Notes under the pieces: generated by a model
What the model was told of the DNA's origin: nothing
Database searches by the model: none
Seen by the model: the letters and a program-made list of their open reading frames with translations, nothing else
Shown: in pieces, positions 52,473 to 62,910 of the stretch
How the letters are laid out: every line of letters starts with the position of its first letter
Position numbering within the stretch: position 1 is the stretch's first letter
Origin: Anaerocolumna sp. AGMB13025
Lineage (GTDB): Bacteria; Bacillota; Clostridia; Lachnospirales; Lachnospiraceae
NCBI RefSeq assembly: GCF_029689925.1
Contig: NZ_CP121445.1
Coordinates: 737,001-801,000 of the forward strand
Reading direction: 5' to 3'
Length of the DNA stretch: 64,000 nucleotides
Position numbers and translations under genes: made by a program

Positions 52473-53402
52473 ATGTCACTAGCGAATAATGTAATGTATC
52501 AGATTCTTATCATGTTTATCCTTATCCTTATCGGTTATATCAGTTTTAAACTACGGTTAATCGACAAGGAATTGAATAAAAAGTTATCGGACCTATTGCT
52601 GTTTTTAGTGTCCCCGTTTCTTATATTTAATTCCTATCAGAGGGACTTTAGCAGTGAACTATTAAAGGGGCTGTTAATTTCTATTGGTCTGGCGGTGCTG
52701 ACCCATTTGGTTGGAATCGTAATTGCATATGTAGTTTTAAGAGTCAGGGATAATGACGATGTTGTGATTGAACGGTTTGCTGCTATGTACTCAAACTGCG
52801 GTTTTATTGGTATACCGATTATCAACGGAATTTATGGCAGTGAAGGCGTGTTTTACATCACCGCCTATATCACAATCTTTAATTTATTTGTTTGGACCCA
52901 TGGGCTTATTATGATGAATGGGATTCAGGACAGAAGAACCATGATCAAAACCCTGATCTCACCAACCCTCATATCCATCATTCTGGGGTTTGTATTTTTT
53001 GCTCTCCAAATAAAACTTCCACCGATTCTTAACAGTTCCATGAAGTACATAGCGGATATGAATACCCCTCTTGCTATGTTGATTGCGGGAGTTACCATTG
53101 CCCAGACGAATATTGTTAAGATATTCTTTAAAGCTAGGATTTATCTCGTGGTGCTTTTAAAATTAATGGTAATTCCTGTGGTAGTGCTGTTGCTCTATAC
53201 CAGATTGCCGATAGAACCTACCGTTCTGACAACCGCCATCCTGGCCGCCGCCTGTCCAACCGCTGCCACCGGTACCCTGTTTGCCATCCGTTATAATAAG
53301 AATGCTCTCTATTCCTCTGAAATCTTTGCTATGACTACGTTGCTTTCACTAATTACTATTCCGGTTATTATGGCATTAACGGATTATTTGGATACATTAT
53401 AA
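52473..53402 (+). CDS. AEC-family (auxin efflux carrier-type) permease
   Basis: A 309-residue membrane protein with about ten helices in two inverted halves. It shows the AEC signature FAAMYSNCGFIGIPIINGIYGSEGVFY (about 103-129) and the C-terminal AAACPTAATGTLFAIRYN crossover (about 260-277). Bacterial members carry small carboxylates such as malate. It starts behind CCAGGAG, alone. The substrate is not predicted. Confidence 0.85.
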   Translation: MSLANNVMYQILIMFILILIGYISFKLRLIDKELNKKLSDLLLFLVSPFLIFNSYQRDFSSELLKGLLISIGLAVLTHLVGIVIAYVVLRVRDNDDVVIERFAAMYSNCGFIGIPIINGIYGSEGVFYITAYITIFNLFVWTHGLIMMNGIQDRRTMIKTLISPTLISIILGFVFFALQIKLPPILNSSMKYIADMNTPLAMLIAGVTIAQTNIVKIFFKARIYLVVLLKLMVIPVVVLLLYTRLPIEPTVLTTAILAAACPTAATGTLFAIRYNKNALYSSEIFAMTTLLSLITIPVIMALTDYLDTL

Positions 53403-53616
53403 TGTAAAAAGATATTATTAGGATAATAATATGTTAGTAGACAGCTTTACCTTTAATGAAAGAAGTATATTATAGTGAGAAAATTGCAGTATCCGGGATT
53501 TGTTTTTATTTGATGGTTATTTAAGTCACATTAAGGTAAATAAATGTATTTCATAAATAAAGATTCTAAAATAAATGTTGGGGTGTGTTGAACATAGTTC
53601 CAACAACTTATTTTTT

Positions 53617-53678
53617 AGGCTCTTTGCAATAGTTGGAGCGGGATTAATGAATCCACCCCAACTATTGACAAAGAGTCT
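53617..53678. repeat. 62-bp near-perfect palindrome, IS-end-like
   Basis: AGGCTCTTTG (53617-53626) pairs with CAAAGAGTCT (53669-53678) and AATAGTTGG (53628-53636) with CCAACTATT (53658-53666), with GGATT/AATCC inside. A related GTTGG...CCAAC palindrome lies at about 53577-53604. The GGCTCTTTGxxAATAGTTGG arm resembles ISL3-family terminal repeats, so this may be a collapsed element. It may also terminate transcription. The rest of 53403-53756 shows no gene. Confidence 0.55.
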
Positions 53679-53756
53679 TATTTTAAGCTTAAATATTTAT
53701 CATTATCTTATCATATCTTGCTTAAGAAATCCCTTATATAACAATTAGTTATTTAG

Positions 53757-54203
53757 TTATAATAAACAAATTGAATCTTTTATTAAGAGAAATACCGATT
53801 GGAATTTTTCAAATTCCTCCTCATTACAACCAGCGGTAATAGAATATACTTTATTATTATGTATTATAAGATATTGCATAAATGACAAGTGATTATTATT
53901 AAATTTTCCATTATACAAGAGTTTTTCTTCACGTTCATTTATTATTATATCCTCATTAATAACGAAATCGTTCAAATATCTCGATAATTCAGTTTTCGTA
54001 TTGTGTACTAATAATTTTAAGTCTAAAGACCGATTATCCGAATATATAAATATATTTAGATTTGGTATTATATCTTTGTTAATCAAAAATTCGTGTTCTC
54101 TACAAACTATTGCAACAATAGAATCTGCATAATTTTCTATACATTCCCATTTTTCTGGATATTCTAATGAAAATTCATACTCATTATTTATATACTTTTT
54201 CAT
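53757..54203 (-). CDS. PsbP/DcrB-like domain protein
   Basis: A 148-residue protein opening MKKYINNEYEFSLEYPEKWECIE, the usual start of the PsbP-like fold (DUF1795 type). The C-terminus YSITAGCNEEEFEKFQSVFLLIKDS also fits. There is no signal peptide. It is AT-rich and follows the ABC permease by 5 bp, so it belongs to the same operon. A lipid or small-molecule binding role is possible but unproven. Confidence 0.65.
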   Translation of the reverse strand: MKKYINNEYEFSLEYPEKWECIENYADSIVAIVCREHEFLINKDIIPNLNIFIYSDNRSLDLKLLVHNTKTELSRYLNDFVINEDIIINEREEKLLYNGKFNNNHLSFMQYLIIHNNKVYSITAGCNEEEFEKFQSVFLLIKDSICLL

Positions 54204-54208
54204 CTACA

Positions 54209-54925
54209 TCACTCCATGTTTGCTATACGTTCTTTAGGAATTTTTTTTACTAAAAGAAATGAAATATATAATAATACAATTCCTGTTATTGTTGATATGC
54301 TTAAAAATATTTTAGGAATAAGTACATTCGATAATTTAATTGAAAGATTCCAAATGCCAAAAAACATAATCATTGGAAATAAAAATCCAAATATTTTTAC
54401 ATTCTTAAAGTACCAATATGCCACAGAAATTATTGCTAAAATGCCAAAACACAATATTGGCACTGTTACGAAGACTAATAAAAAAGAAATTACATTAAAT
54501 TTTACACTTACACTATAAACAACCCTTACCATTATAATATTCAGTCCAACAGATAGCAAACTTATTACTTCGCTTGTTACTATGGTCACAAACATCTTTG
54601 CGGTCCATATAGCTGTTTTGGGCATTCCCGAAGCTAACATAACATGTATCGTTTTATTCATTCTTTCTTCATGGATAAATCTGTCTATCAATGTATGCCC
54701 ATGGAAAAAAAATATCATAGTAACAACATAAACCATAAGAAAACTGATTTGCTCTTCAATAATAGATTTATTCATGCCTGAATTTACAACTTGATTAATC
54801 GTAGCATATTGTGTTACTAATATAGTTAGAATGCATACAAGAGATAAACCTTTCATCGTTGATAATACTTCTAAAAGTTCCTTATAGATAAATGCTTTAA
54901 ATGTTGATAACCATAATTTGTTCAT
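54209..54925 (-). CDS. ABC-2 type permease
   Basis: A 238-residue permease with six hydrophobic helices. It overlaps the ATPase gene by one base and forms an exporter with it. Its base composition is clearly more AT-rich than that of most of the window, which suggests a separate origin. Confidence 0.75.
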   Translation of the reverse strand: MNKLWLSTFKAFIYKELLEVLSTMKGLSLVCILTILVTQYATINQVVNSGMNKSIIEEQISFLMVYVVTMIFFFHGHTLIDRFIHEERMNKTIHVMLASGMPKTAIWTAKMFVTIVTSEVISLLSVGLNIIMVRVVYSVSVKFNVISFLLVFVTVPILCFGILAIISVAYWYFKNVKIFGFLFPMIMFFGIWNLSIKLSNVLIPKIFLSISTITGIVLLYISFLLVKKIPKERIANME

Positions 54926-55848
54926 TATTTCACCATCCTTAAATAGATATCACCTATATTTTCCTGCATATTATAAATCTCTTGAAAATCAATTTCATTT
55001 TCTATCAACATTTTTTTTATATTTATATTTTCTTTGTTTGAATATGATAAGGTTACTGTATAACCATTTTGAATTATGCTCAGAATATTTGGCTGTTTTT
55101 TATTGCATAATTCAACAAATAAATCTTTATCACCTTTATTAGCAAAAACAACCTTGACTTTAGTATCTTGTGACAAATCTCTGAATTGATCAATAGGCAT
55201 ATCTGCCAATATCTTCCCTTGCTTTAAAACTACTACTTTAGTTGCTAGTTCCTCAATATCTGCCATTACATGTGATGTTATAATTACGCTCATTTGATAA
55301 TTAGTTTGATATTTGTTTATCAAACTAATTATTGTATTTCTATTTTCCATGTCTATTCCATCAAAAGGTTCATCTAAGATAAGTATATCTGGTTGAATTA
55401 AAAGTAATCTGGCTAAGGCAAGCTTTCTTTTCATTCCTTTTGAAAATGTCTTTACTTTATCATACTTAACTTCATCCAATTTAAATTCTTTTAAAATACT
55501 TAAAACTAATTCTTTATTATAACCATGTGAGTTAGAACATGCTTTCATAAAAAATTCTAAATTTTGCATTGCTGTTAATCTTTCATACAATCCGTTGGAA
55601 TCAAATAGTACTCCTACTCTTGGGAAAACTTTATCATAATGCTTCCCTACATCATATCCGAATAAACTAATGCTCCCACTACTAATTTGACTTAGTCCAA
55701 CAATAGATTTAATTGTTGTTGTTTTACCCGATGCATTAGGACCTAGATATCCCATTATTTCACCTTTAGATAATGTAAAAGATACATTATCTAATACAAT
55801 TTTATTTCCATATTTCTTAACTACATTTTTCACATTTAGAAGTTCCAT
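54925..55848 (-). CDS. ABC exporter ATP-binding protein
   Basis: A 307-residue ATPase with Walker A GPNASGKTT (Ala-Ser in place of the usual Gly-Ala/Ser), signature FSKGMKRKLALARL, Walker B ILILDEPFDGIDM and H-loop TSHVMADIEE. A C-terminal accessory domain (about 225-307) is present, as in CcmA-type exporters for peptides or antibiotics. It starts behind AAGGAGCG and is the first intact gene of a three-gene AT-rich operon. A relic of a radical SAM maturase lies about 100 bp upstream on the same strand. Confidence 0.87.
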   Translation of the reverse strand: MELLNVKNVVKKYGNKIVLDNVSFTLSKGEIMGYLGPNASGKTTTIKSIVGLSQISSGSISLFGYDVGKHYDKVFPRVGVLFDSNGLYERLTAMQNLEFFMKACSNSHGYNKELVLSILKEFKLDEVKYDKVKTFSKGMKRKLALARLLLIQPDILILDEPFDGIDMENRNTIISLINKYQTNYQMSVIITSHVMADIEELATKVVVLKQGKILADMPIDQFRDLSQDTKVKVVFANKGDKDLFVELCNKKQPNILSIIQNGYTVTLSYSNKENINIKKMLIENEIDFQEIYNMQENIGDIYLRMVK

Positions 55849-55952
55849 TCAAATTCGCTCCTTGTATAATTAACATTTTCATTACGCCATTTTCCCTGCT
55901 CTGGTTTATAGTTGCATATGATTTCTAATTTATTATTATCTGCTTCAATTTC

Positions 55953-56048
55953 TTACTCCAAGTTGAAACAATTTGAGCACGCAAACCTATTTTCACATTC
56001 TGAACAACGAGCCACACTATTTTTACTGTACTCCCAAAAATCTCCATG
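55953..56048 (-). pseudogene. Relic C-terminus of a radical SAM/SPASM peptide maturase
   Basis: The minus strand reads 31 codons from HGDFWEYSKNSVAR to a stop and includes CSECENRFACSNC. The C-x2-C-x5-C-x2-C pattern after an HGDFW-type lead-in is the usual end of SPASM-domain peptide maturases, as I know them. The frame is closed upstream by a TAG, though another frame offers YNFYDSY just before it, so a frameshift is likely. No start or radical SAM core remains. The call is from pattern only. Confidence 0.45.
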
Positions 56049-56611
56049 TAACTATCGTAAAAATTATACAGGGAGAATGAAAGAATATGGTTCTTAGTAG
56101 TTGTACAGTAGTTGTAATGTTTTATGTGATTCTGAATGTTCTGGTAATTGTGTTCTGGTATGTACAGTGACAGAAAGGTGTAGGAGTAACTAATTTTTTC
56201 GCAAAATATTCAAATTTCAGATGAGGATATTTATGGCTACAGATAGATTTTATCATTTTTTGTGTCTTTTCCAATATATTCTGCATATTCTACATGTTTT
56301 CTGCATATTCTACATGCATCAGGCATGGTCACTTAAATTCAAAATAATACATTGTTATAATTTGGTAGTATTTTATTATGGCACAATCAATATTTCACTA
56401 TTTACTATTACTAATATGCAGAATTATTTATTCAGAGCGTGCGGGGTCTTACGGTTATTATACGATAATCCGTACAAATAGAATGCGAAAGAATGGTGAT
56501 ACATAACTTAGACAATTTTAACCAGGCTGTGACTAGAAAAATTGATTATGACTACACTGTAGATAAACATGAGCATAATAATAAGACTTATGCTTGACAA
56601 AGAGCTGAAAT
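56049..56611. other. Gene-poor AT-rich interval with possible fragments
   Basis: It holds a direct repeat, TTCTGCATATTCTACATG (56279-56296 and 56299-56316), and a coding-like 34-codon stretch (56493-56597, MVIHNLDNFNQAVTRKIDYD onward) without a convincing ribosome binding site. An 86-codon frame at 56221 is hydrophobic but lacks a ribosome binding site and is not called. Confidence 0.4.
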
Positions 56612-56650
56612 AAAAAAGAGAAAACCCAAGATTAAGGTTTTCTCTTTTTT
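56612..56650. terminator. Intrinsic terminator of nifJ
   Basis: AAAAAAGAGAAAACC (56612-56626) pairs perfectly with GGTTTTCTCTTTTTT (56636-56650). Both strands end in T-runs. Confidence 0.9.
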
Positions 56651-56703
56651 GCTTTATGTTACGTTATAATTTACAAGGCTAACGTTTGAATTAAATCTAG
56701 TAA

Positions 56704-59700
56704 TTAGTCCTGAGTCATTCTAACTAATTTAGCATATTTTGCTTTTGCACTCTTTTCAGCTTTTGCAAATAATTCTGCTGCTCTTTCTGGATTAGAACGT
56801 GCAAGAGAGCTGTAACGAACTTCGCTGGTAATGAATTCCTGATAATCAGCAGTAGGCGCTTTGGAGTCTAACTGGAATGGATTCTTACCTTGTTCCTCAA
56901 GACGAGGATCGAAGCGGAATAAATGCCAGTATCCGGCAGCAACAGCACGTTTTTCTTCTGTCTGAGCACCCTTCATACCGCCTTTGATACCATGGTTGAT
57001 ACAAGGAGCATAAGCGATAACGATGGAAGGACCTGGATAGCTTTCAGCTTCTACAAATGCTTTTACGCACTGGTTGTAATCAGCACCCTGAGCGATCTGC
57101 GCTACGTAAACATAACCATAGCTCATTGCAATAGCAGCTAAGTCTTTCTTCTTCACTTCTTTACCGCCGGCAGCAAACTGAGCGATTGCACCGGTAGGAG
57201 TGGATTTAGAAGACTGTCCGCCTGTATTGGAGTAAACTTCTGTATCAAATACTAAGATGTTTACATCTTCGCCGCTGGCAATAACATGGTCTAAACCGCC
57301 GAAGCCGATATCATAAGCCCAACCATCACCACCAAAGATCCATTGGGATTTCTTGGATAAGAAGTCGCTGTTTGCTAAGATATTGTCTTTATCAGCGCTT
57401 TCGATGCTGCTGTCAGCTAAAGCTGCAAGAAGCTCTTTGGAAGCAGGACCGTTTGATACGCTGGATTCTTTTGTTGCAAGGTATTGGTCACAAGCAGCTT
57501 TTAAATCAGCATTATCAACTACGGAAGCAAGCGCTTCTACAGAAGAGATTAAGCGTCTTCTTAAAGCTTTCTGAGCTAAAGCCATACCATAACCGAATTC
57601 TGCATTATCTTCGAATAAGGAGTTAGCCCAAGCAGGACCATGTCCGTCTTTATTAACCGTATAAGGTGTAGAAGGTGCGGAACCACCCCAGATTGAGGAG
57701 CATCCTGTTGCGTTAGCAATGTACATTCTGTCACCGAATAACTGAGTAACTAATTTAGCATAAGGAGTTTCACCACAACCTGCACAAGCGCCGGAGAACT
57801 CAAGTAAAGGCTGTTTGAACTGGCTGCCCTTAACCGTAGTTTCTTTGAATTTCGTTACAACTTCATCCGGATATCCGATTTCAACGCCGTAATCAAATAA
57901 TTTCTGTGATTCTAACTGGCTTTCTAAGCTCTTCATTGTTAAAGCTTTTTCACCCTTCTTACCAGGACAAACATTTACGCAGGAACCGCAGCCTTGACAG
58001 TCAAGAGCAGATACGGAGATAGCGAATTTAAAGCCTGCTAAACCGGTTAAATCCATAGTAGTTGAACCTTCAGGAGCAGCAGCTGCCTGAGCTTCTGTCA
58101 TAGCTACCGGACGGATGGAAGCGTGAGGACAAACATAAGAACAGAAGTTACACTGAATACAGTTGTCTGGATTCCAGCTTGGTACATCAACAGCGATACC
58201 ACGTTTTTCAAAGGCAGCAGAGCCAAGAGGGAAAGTACCGTCTGCGGAATCAACAAAAGTTGAAACAGGAAGGCTGTCACCGTTTTGTGCATTCATAACA
58301 TTCTGAATCTTGTTAACATAATCTACAACGTCTTTTCTTGCTCCAACAGCTACGGTTGATAAATCTACGTCAGCAGCATCTGCCCAGGAAGCAGGAATTG
58401 CGATTTCTTTTACATCTGTGATACCACGGTCAATTGCATCATGGTTCATCTTAACAACTGCATCGCCTTTTTTGCTGTAAGAAGCAGTAGCAGCAGCTTT
58501 CATATAGTTAACAGCATCATCTACAGGAATGATATTTGCTAATTTAAAGAAGGCAGCCTGAAGAACAGTATTGATACGTCCGCCAAGTCCGATTTCTTTA
58601 CCGATGCTGATACCATCGATGGTGTAGAATTTGATGTTGTGTTTTGCTATGTAGCGTTTTACCTGTCCAGGTAAGTGATGTTCGATCTCTTCCATAGTCC
58701 AGCCGCAGTTAAGAAGGAAAGAACCACCATCTTTTAAGTCCTGAACCATGTTGTATTTAGCGATATAAGAAGGATTATGGCAAGCTACGAAGTTAGCCTT
58801 GTTAATTAAGTAAGTAGCCTTAATCGGGTCTTTACCAAAACGTAAATGGGAGATTGTAACACCGCCGGATTTCTTGGAGTCATAGGAGAAATATGCCTGA
58901 GCATACATATCGGTATGGTCACCAATGATCTTAATGGAGTTTTTGTTAGCACCTACAGTACCATCCGCACCAAGTCCCCAGAATTTACAGCTGATTGTGC
59001 TTTCCGGAGTAGTGTTAGGATTTTCAGTAACTTCAAGGGAAAGATTCGTAACATCATCCACAATACCGATTGTGAAGAGTTTCTTTGCCTGATTCTTGTA
59101 AACAGCGATAATCTGTGCAGGAGTTGTATCTTTAGAACCTAAACCGTAACGTCCGGATAAAACAGGAACCGCATCGAATTTCGTATTCTTTAAAGCAGCA
59201 ACTACGTCAAGCCATAAAGGTTCGCCAAGTGCGCCTGGTTCTTTTGTTCTGTCTAAAACAGAGATTTGTTTTACGGTATCAGGAATAACATCGATTAAGT
59301 GTTTTGCACTGAATGGTCTGTAAAGTCTTACTTTGACAACGCCGACTTTAGAACCGGCAGCGGTTAAGTAATCAATTGTTTCATCAATGGTATCACATAC
59401 GGAACCCATAGCGATGATTACGTGTTCTGCATCAGCAGCACCGTAGTAGTTAAATAATTTATAGTCTGTACCAATTTTGGCATTGATTTTATTCATATAA
59501 TCTTCTACAATACCAGGAACCGCATTGTAATATTCATTACTTGCTTCTCTTGCCTGGAAGAAGATATCAGGGTTCTGAGCAGTACCGCGGGTAACTGGAT
59601 GCTGAGGGTTTAAGGCATGTTTACGGAAAGCTGCAACCGCGTCTAAATCAGTAAGTTCTTTTAAGTCTTCATAATCCCAGGTTTCAATTTTCTGAATTTC

Positions 59701-60234
59701 GTGAGAAGTTCTGAAACCATCAAAGAAATGAAGGAAAGGAACGCAGCCTTTGATCGTGGAAAGGTGAGCTACAGCGCCTAAATCCATAACTTCCTGTACA
59801 TTACTGGAGCAAAGCATTGCAAAACCTGTCTGACGGCAAGCATATACGTCGGAGTGATCACCAAAGATTGATAAAGCGTGGCTTGCTAATGCACGGGCAG
59901 ATACATCGATAACGCAAGGTAATAATTCACCAGCAATTTTATACATATTAGGAATCATTAACAATAAACCTTGAGAAGCAGTAAACGTAGTTGTTAATGC
60001 ACCAGCTGCCAAGGAACCGTGAACAGTACCAGCTGCACCAGCCTCGGATTGCATTTCTGTAACCTGTACTTCATGTCCGAAGATGTTTTTTCTACCTTGA
60101 GTAGACCAAGCATCTGTAACTTCAGCCATTACTGAAGAGGGTGTGATTGGATAGATAGCGGCTACGTCGGTAAATGCATAAGACACATGTGCCGCGGCAT
60201 TATTTCCATCCATGGTTTTCATTTTTCTAGCCAT
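56704..60234 (-). CDS. nifJ: Pyruvate:ferredoxin (flavodoxin) oxidoreductase
   Basis: This 1176-residue single-chain PFOR converts pyruvate and CoA to acetyl-CoA, CO2 and reduced ferredoxin. The N-terminal pyrimidine-binding domain has YPITPSSVMAE. Two [4Fe-4S] clusters sit in CIQCNFCSYVCP (about 690-701) and CQGCGSCVNVCP (about 747-758), a further cluster Cys in ACAGCGE (about 818), and thiamine diphosphate binds at GGDGWAYDIGFGGLDH (about 970-985). It starts behind AAGGAGG with an 11-base spacer. It is the likely source of reduced ferredoxin for the Ech hydrogenase. Confidence 0.96.
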   Translation of the reverse strand: MARKMKTMDGNNAAAHVSYAFTDVAAIYPITPSSVMAEVTDAWSTQGRKNIFGHEVQVTEMQSEAGAAGTVHGSLAAGALTTTFTASQGLLLMIPNMYKIAGELLPCVIDVSARALASHALSIFGDHSDVYACRQTGFAMLCSSNVQEVMDLGAVAHLSTIKGCVPFLHFFDGFRTSHEIQKIETWDYEDLKELTDLDAVAAFRKHALNPQHPVTRGTAQNPDIFFQAREASNEYYNAVPGIVEDYMNKINAKIGTDYKLFNYYGAADAEHVIIAMGSVCDTIDETIDYLTAAGSKVGVVKVRLYRPFSAKHLIDVIPDTVKQISVLDRTKEPGALGEPLWLDVVAALKNTKFDAVPVLSGRYGLGSKDTTPAQIIAVYKNQAKKLFTIGIVDDVTNLSLEVTENPNTTPESTISCKFWGLGADGTVGANKNSIKIIGDHTDMYAQAYFSYDSKKSGGVTISHLRFGKDPIKATYLINKANFVACHNPSYIAKYNMVQDLKDGGSFLLNCGWTMEEIEHHLPGQVKRYIAKHNIKFYTIDGISIGKEIGLGGRINTVLQAAFFKLANIIPVDDAVNYMKAAATASYSKKGDAVVKMNHDAIDRGITDVKEIAIPASWADAADVDLSTVAVGARKDVVDYVNKIQNVMNAQNGDSLPVSTFVDSADGTFPLGSAAFEKRGIAVDVPSWNPDNCIQCNFCSYVCPHASIRPVAMTEAQAAAAPEGSTTMDLTGLAGFKFAISVSALDCQGCGSCVNVCPGKKGEKALTMKSLESQLESQKLFDYGVEIGYPDEVVTKFKETTVKGSQFKQPLLEFSGACAGCGETPYAKLVTQLFGDRMYIANATGCSSIWGGSAPSTPYTVNKDGHGPAWANSLFEDNAEFGYGMALAQKALRRRLISSVEALASVVDNADLKAACDQYLATKESSVSNGPASKELLAALADSSIESADKDNILANSDFLSKKSQWIFGGDGWAYDIGFGGLDHVIASGEDVNILVFDTEVYSNTGGQSSKSTPTGAIAQFAAGGKEVKKKDLAAIAMSYGYVYVAQIAQGADYNQCVKAFVEAESYPGPSIVIAYAPCINHGIKGGMKGAQTEEKRAVAAGYWHLFRFDPRLEEQGKNPFQLDSKAPTADYQEFITSEVRYSSLARSNPERAAELFAKAEKSAKAKYAKLVRMTQD

Positions 60235-60581
60235 ATTATAATTATCCTCCTTATGAATGCAGCAATCAAGGTAAATTGCCTTTAGACAGCAAAATACAGA
60301 GCCGCCCTCATAGCGCCCTGATTACTATGAAATATGTATTTAATAAATACCTATACAGAGAATATCACTATTCGACAGAAGTGTAAAGGGTTTCTTCGTA
60401 CTAATTCAAAATTTTAATAAAAAATAGATAAAATGCCAAAATATTAATAAAATGGATGATAAGATTCCAATTTGTGTGGAATAATTTTTAGGTCAGCTAG
60501 ATAAGATATAGAATAGCCACAAGGGAAATGTAAAATCCTTATAAAAATAGCATAAAGTATAGGAAATAAAGCCTTATGTTG
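60235..60581. other. Divergent nifJ/greA intergenic region
   Basis: AT-rich, no gene. The nifJ promoter must lie here on the minus strand, but I could not pick one with confidence. Confidence 0.4.
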
Positions 60582-60610
60582 TTGACAAGAAACAAGTGAT
60601 ACGTTATAAT
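60582..60610 (+). promoter_or_regulatory. Consensus promoter of greA-lysS
   Basis: TTGACA (60582-60587), a 17-bp spacer and TATAAT (60605-60610): a full match to the housekeeping consensus, about 45 bp before the greA start. Confidence 0.9.
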
Positions 60611-60660
60611 ACTTTGAATGTATCGTAATATCGATTAAAACGGAGGAAGGGTGTTTAAAT

Positions 60661-61143
60661 ATGGCAGACAAAAAGAACATATTGACCTATGAGGGATTAA
60701 GACTTTTAGAGGAAGAAATCCAGGATTTAAAAGTTAACAAACGTAAAGAAGTCGCGCAGAAGATCAAAGAAGCCAGAGAACAAGGAGACTTATCTGAGAA
60801 TGCGGAATACGATGCTGCGAAAGACGAACAAAGAGAAATAGAAGCCAGAATCGAAGAAATAGATAAAATCCTTAAGAATGCAGAGGTAGTTGTAGAAGAC
60901 GAAGTAGAAGTTGACGTAATCAACATCGGCTGCAAAGTTAAAATATTAGATTTAGAGTTTGATGATGAGATGGAATATAAAATCGTAGGATCTACGGAAG
61001 CAAATAGTCTCAAAGGAAAAATCTCCAACGAGTCACCCGTCGGAAAAGCATTGATTGGTGCCCGTATTGGGGATATTGTTAATGTTGAGACCCATTCCGG
61101 CATGCTCCAATATAAGATACTTGAAATACAGAAATCAAATTAA
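60661..61143 (+). CDS. greA: Transcription elongation factor GreA
   Basis: This 160-residue factor has an N-terminal coiled coil (about 1-75) with the functional tip, DLSENAEYDAAKDEQ (about 42-56), whose acidic residues stimulate transcript cleavage by stalled RNA polymerase. The C-terminal FKBP-like domain includes the family end SPVGKALIGARIGDIVNVETHSG. It starts behind CGGAGGAAGG. lysS follows after 47 bp, the usual clostridial order. Confidence 0.96.
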   Translation: MADKKNILTYEGLRLLEEEIQDLKVNKRKEVAQKIKEAREQGDLSENAEYDAAKDEQREIEARIEEIDKILKNAEVVVEDEVEVDVINIGCKVKILDLEFDDEMEYKIVGSTEANSLKGKISNESPVGKALIGARIGDIVNVETHSGMLQYKILEIQKSN

Positions 61144-61190
61144 GCAGTATACCCCGGAAAAAATGTTAAGATAGAAAGGAAGTAACTATT

Positions 61191-62681
61191 GTGGCGGAAG
61201 AAAAGATACAAGCAGAACAGGATCTGAATGAGCTTTTAAAGATTAAGAGAGCAAAATTAACCGAATTAAAAGAGAATGCCAAAGACCCATTTCAAATAAT
61301 GAAATATGACGTAACACATCATTCTGCAGAAGTTGGTGCAGATTTTGAAAATTTAGAAGGAAAAACAGTTTCCATAGCCGGACGTATTATGTCCAAACGT
61401 GTTATGGGAAAAGCTTCTTTCTGCAATATACAGGATGTAAAAGGCAGCATTCAGACTTATGTAAAAAAAGACGTAGTCGGCGAAGATGCCTATGCGGATT
61501 TTAAAAAATTTGATATTGGTGATATTGTAGGCATTACCGGTGAAGTATTTAAAACCCACACGGAAGAAGTATCGGTTAAGGCAAACCAGGTTGTGCTTTT
61601 ATCAAAGAGTCTGCAGGTTCTTCCAGAAAAATTCCACGGTCTTAAGGACACGGATACCCGTTACAGACAAAGATATGTAGATTTAATCGTAAATCCTGAG
61701 GTTAAGGATACCTTTGTTAAGCGTTCCCTGATTATCAGAGAAATCAGAAACTATCTGGACGGTAAAAGTTTTATCGAAGTAGAAACTCCTGTCCTTGTAC
61801 CCAATGCCGGCGGTGCAGCGGCAAGACCATTTTTGACCCATCACAATGCCTTGGATGAAGATATTCATTTGAGAATATCTTTGGAATTATATTTAAAGAG
61901 ATTAATAGTCGGCGGTTTAGAACGAGTATACGAAATCGGCAGAGTATTCAGAAATGAAGGTTTATCCGTAAGACATAACCCGGAATTTACCCTGCTTGAA
62001 TTATATCAGGCTTATACCGATTACTACGGTATGATGGATTTAGCCGAAGAGTTATTCCGTACCGTTGCTAACAAAGTGCTTGGGACTACAACGATCAGTT
62101 ATGATGGCGTTGAAATAGATCTGGCGAAACCATTTGCCCGTATGACAATGGTAGATGCCGTTAAGGAATATGCAGGTATTGATTTTAATGAGGTGAAGAC
62201 CGAGGAAGAGGCGAAAGCCCTTGCGAAGGAACATCATATTAAGTATGAAGACCGTCATAAGAAAGGTGATATTATTAATTTATTCTTTGAAGAGTATGTA
62301 GAAGAGAAATTAGTACAGCCTACTTTCATTATGGATCATCCGGTGGAGATTTCACCCCTTGCTAAGAGAAAGCCAAGTGATCCGGACTTTACGGAACGGT
62401 TTGAGTTATTTATTACCAAAAGAGAAATGGCGAATGCGTTCTCTGAGTTAAATGATCCGATTGACCAGAGAGGTCGCTTTGAAGCACAGGAAGCACTTCG
62501 TGCGGCTGGTGATGATGAAGCGAATTCTATGGATGAAGATTTCTTAAATGCTCTGGAATATGGTATGCCGCCTACTGGTGGTATTGGGATTGGGATTGAT
62601 CGATTTGTTATGTTGTTGACGGATTCGGCGGCGATTAGGGATGTGTTGTTGTTTCCGACGATGAAGAGCTTGGAGAAATAA
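61191..62681 (+). CDS. lysS: Lysyl-tRNA synthetase, class II
   Basis: A 496-residue class II synthetase. An OB-fold anticodon-binding domain (about 55-160, [18 protein letters not shown]) is followed by the catalytic core with motif 1 around [11 protein letters not shown], motif 2 [18 protein letters not shown] and motif 3 [14 protein letters not shown]. The start codon is GTG behind AGAAAGGAAG. No T-box or lysine riboswitch was found before greA or lysS. Confidence 0.96.
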   Translation: MAEEKIQAEQDLNELLKIKRAKLTELKENAKDPFQIMKYDVTHHSAEVGADFENLEGKTVSIAGRIMSKRVMGKASFCNIQDVKGSIQTYVKKDVVGEDAYADFKKFDIGDIVGITGEVFKTHTEEVSVKANQVVLLSKSLQVLPEKFHGLKDTDTRYRQRYVDLIVNPEVKDTFVKRSLIIREIRNYLDGKSFIEVETPVLVPNAGGAAARPFLTHHNALDEDIHLRISLELYLKRLIVGGLERVYEIGRVFRNEGLSVRHNPEFTLLELYQAYTDYYGMMDLAEELFRTVANKVLGTTTISYDGVEIDLAKPFARMTMVDAVKEYAGIDFNEVKTEEEAKALAKEHHIKYEDRHKKGDIINLFFEEYVEEKLVQPTFIMDHPVEISPLAKRKPSDPDFTERFELFITKREMANAFSELNDPIDQRGRFEAQEALRAAGDDEANSMDEDFLNALEYGMPPTGGIGIGIDRFVMLLTDSAAIRDVLLFPTMKSLEK

Positions 62682-62810
62682 AGTTAGAAAAATCAAGGAT
62701 ATGAAGCATGTCGAACTACTAGAGGACGGTTAATTGACAGTCCATAGTTTGAAATAGTTAGTGATAATTTCAAATATCCTTATAAAATCTAATTTAAGAT
62801 ATTTGCACTT

Positions 62811-62853
62811 AAAGGACACTTTTCAAAAATAGACTTTTTGAAAGGTGTCCTTT
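62811..62853 (+). terminator. Intrinsic terminator of greA-lysS
   Basis: A 19-bp stem, AAAGGACACTTTTCAAAAA (62811-62829) with its complement at 62835-62853 (one G-U), and a five-base loop. The U-run is carried by the right arm. Confidence 0.85.
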
Positions 62854-62910
62854 ATTGCGTTGTAGTTGAACAATATCAATCGTTTTTAAGTTTGAAAGGA
62901 GAACAGCGTT

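Noticed and set aside
56221..56481. 86-codon hydrophobic ORF
   Set aside because: No ribosome binding site, and it includes a direct repeat. The composition is that of AT-rich non-coding DNA.
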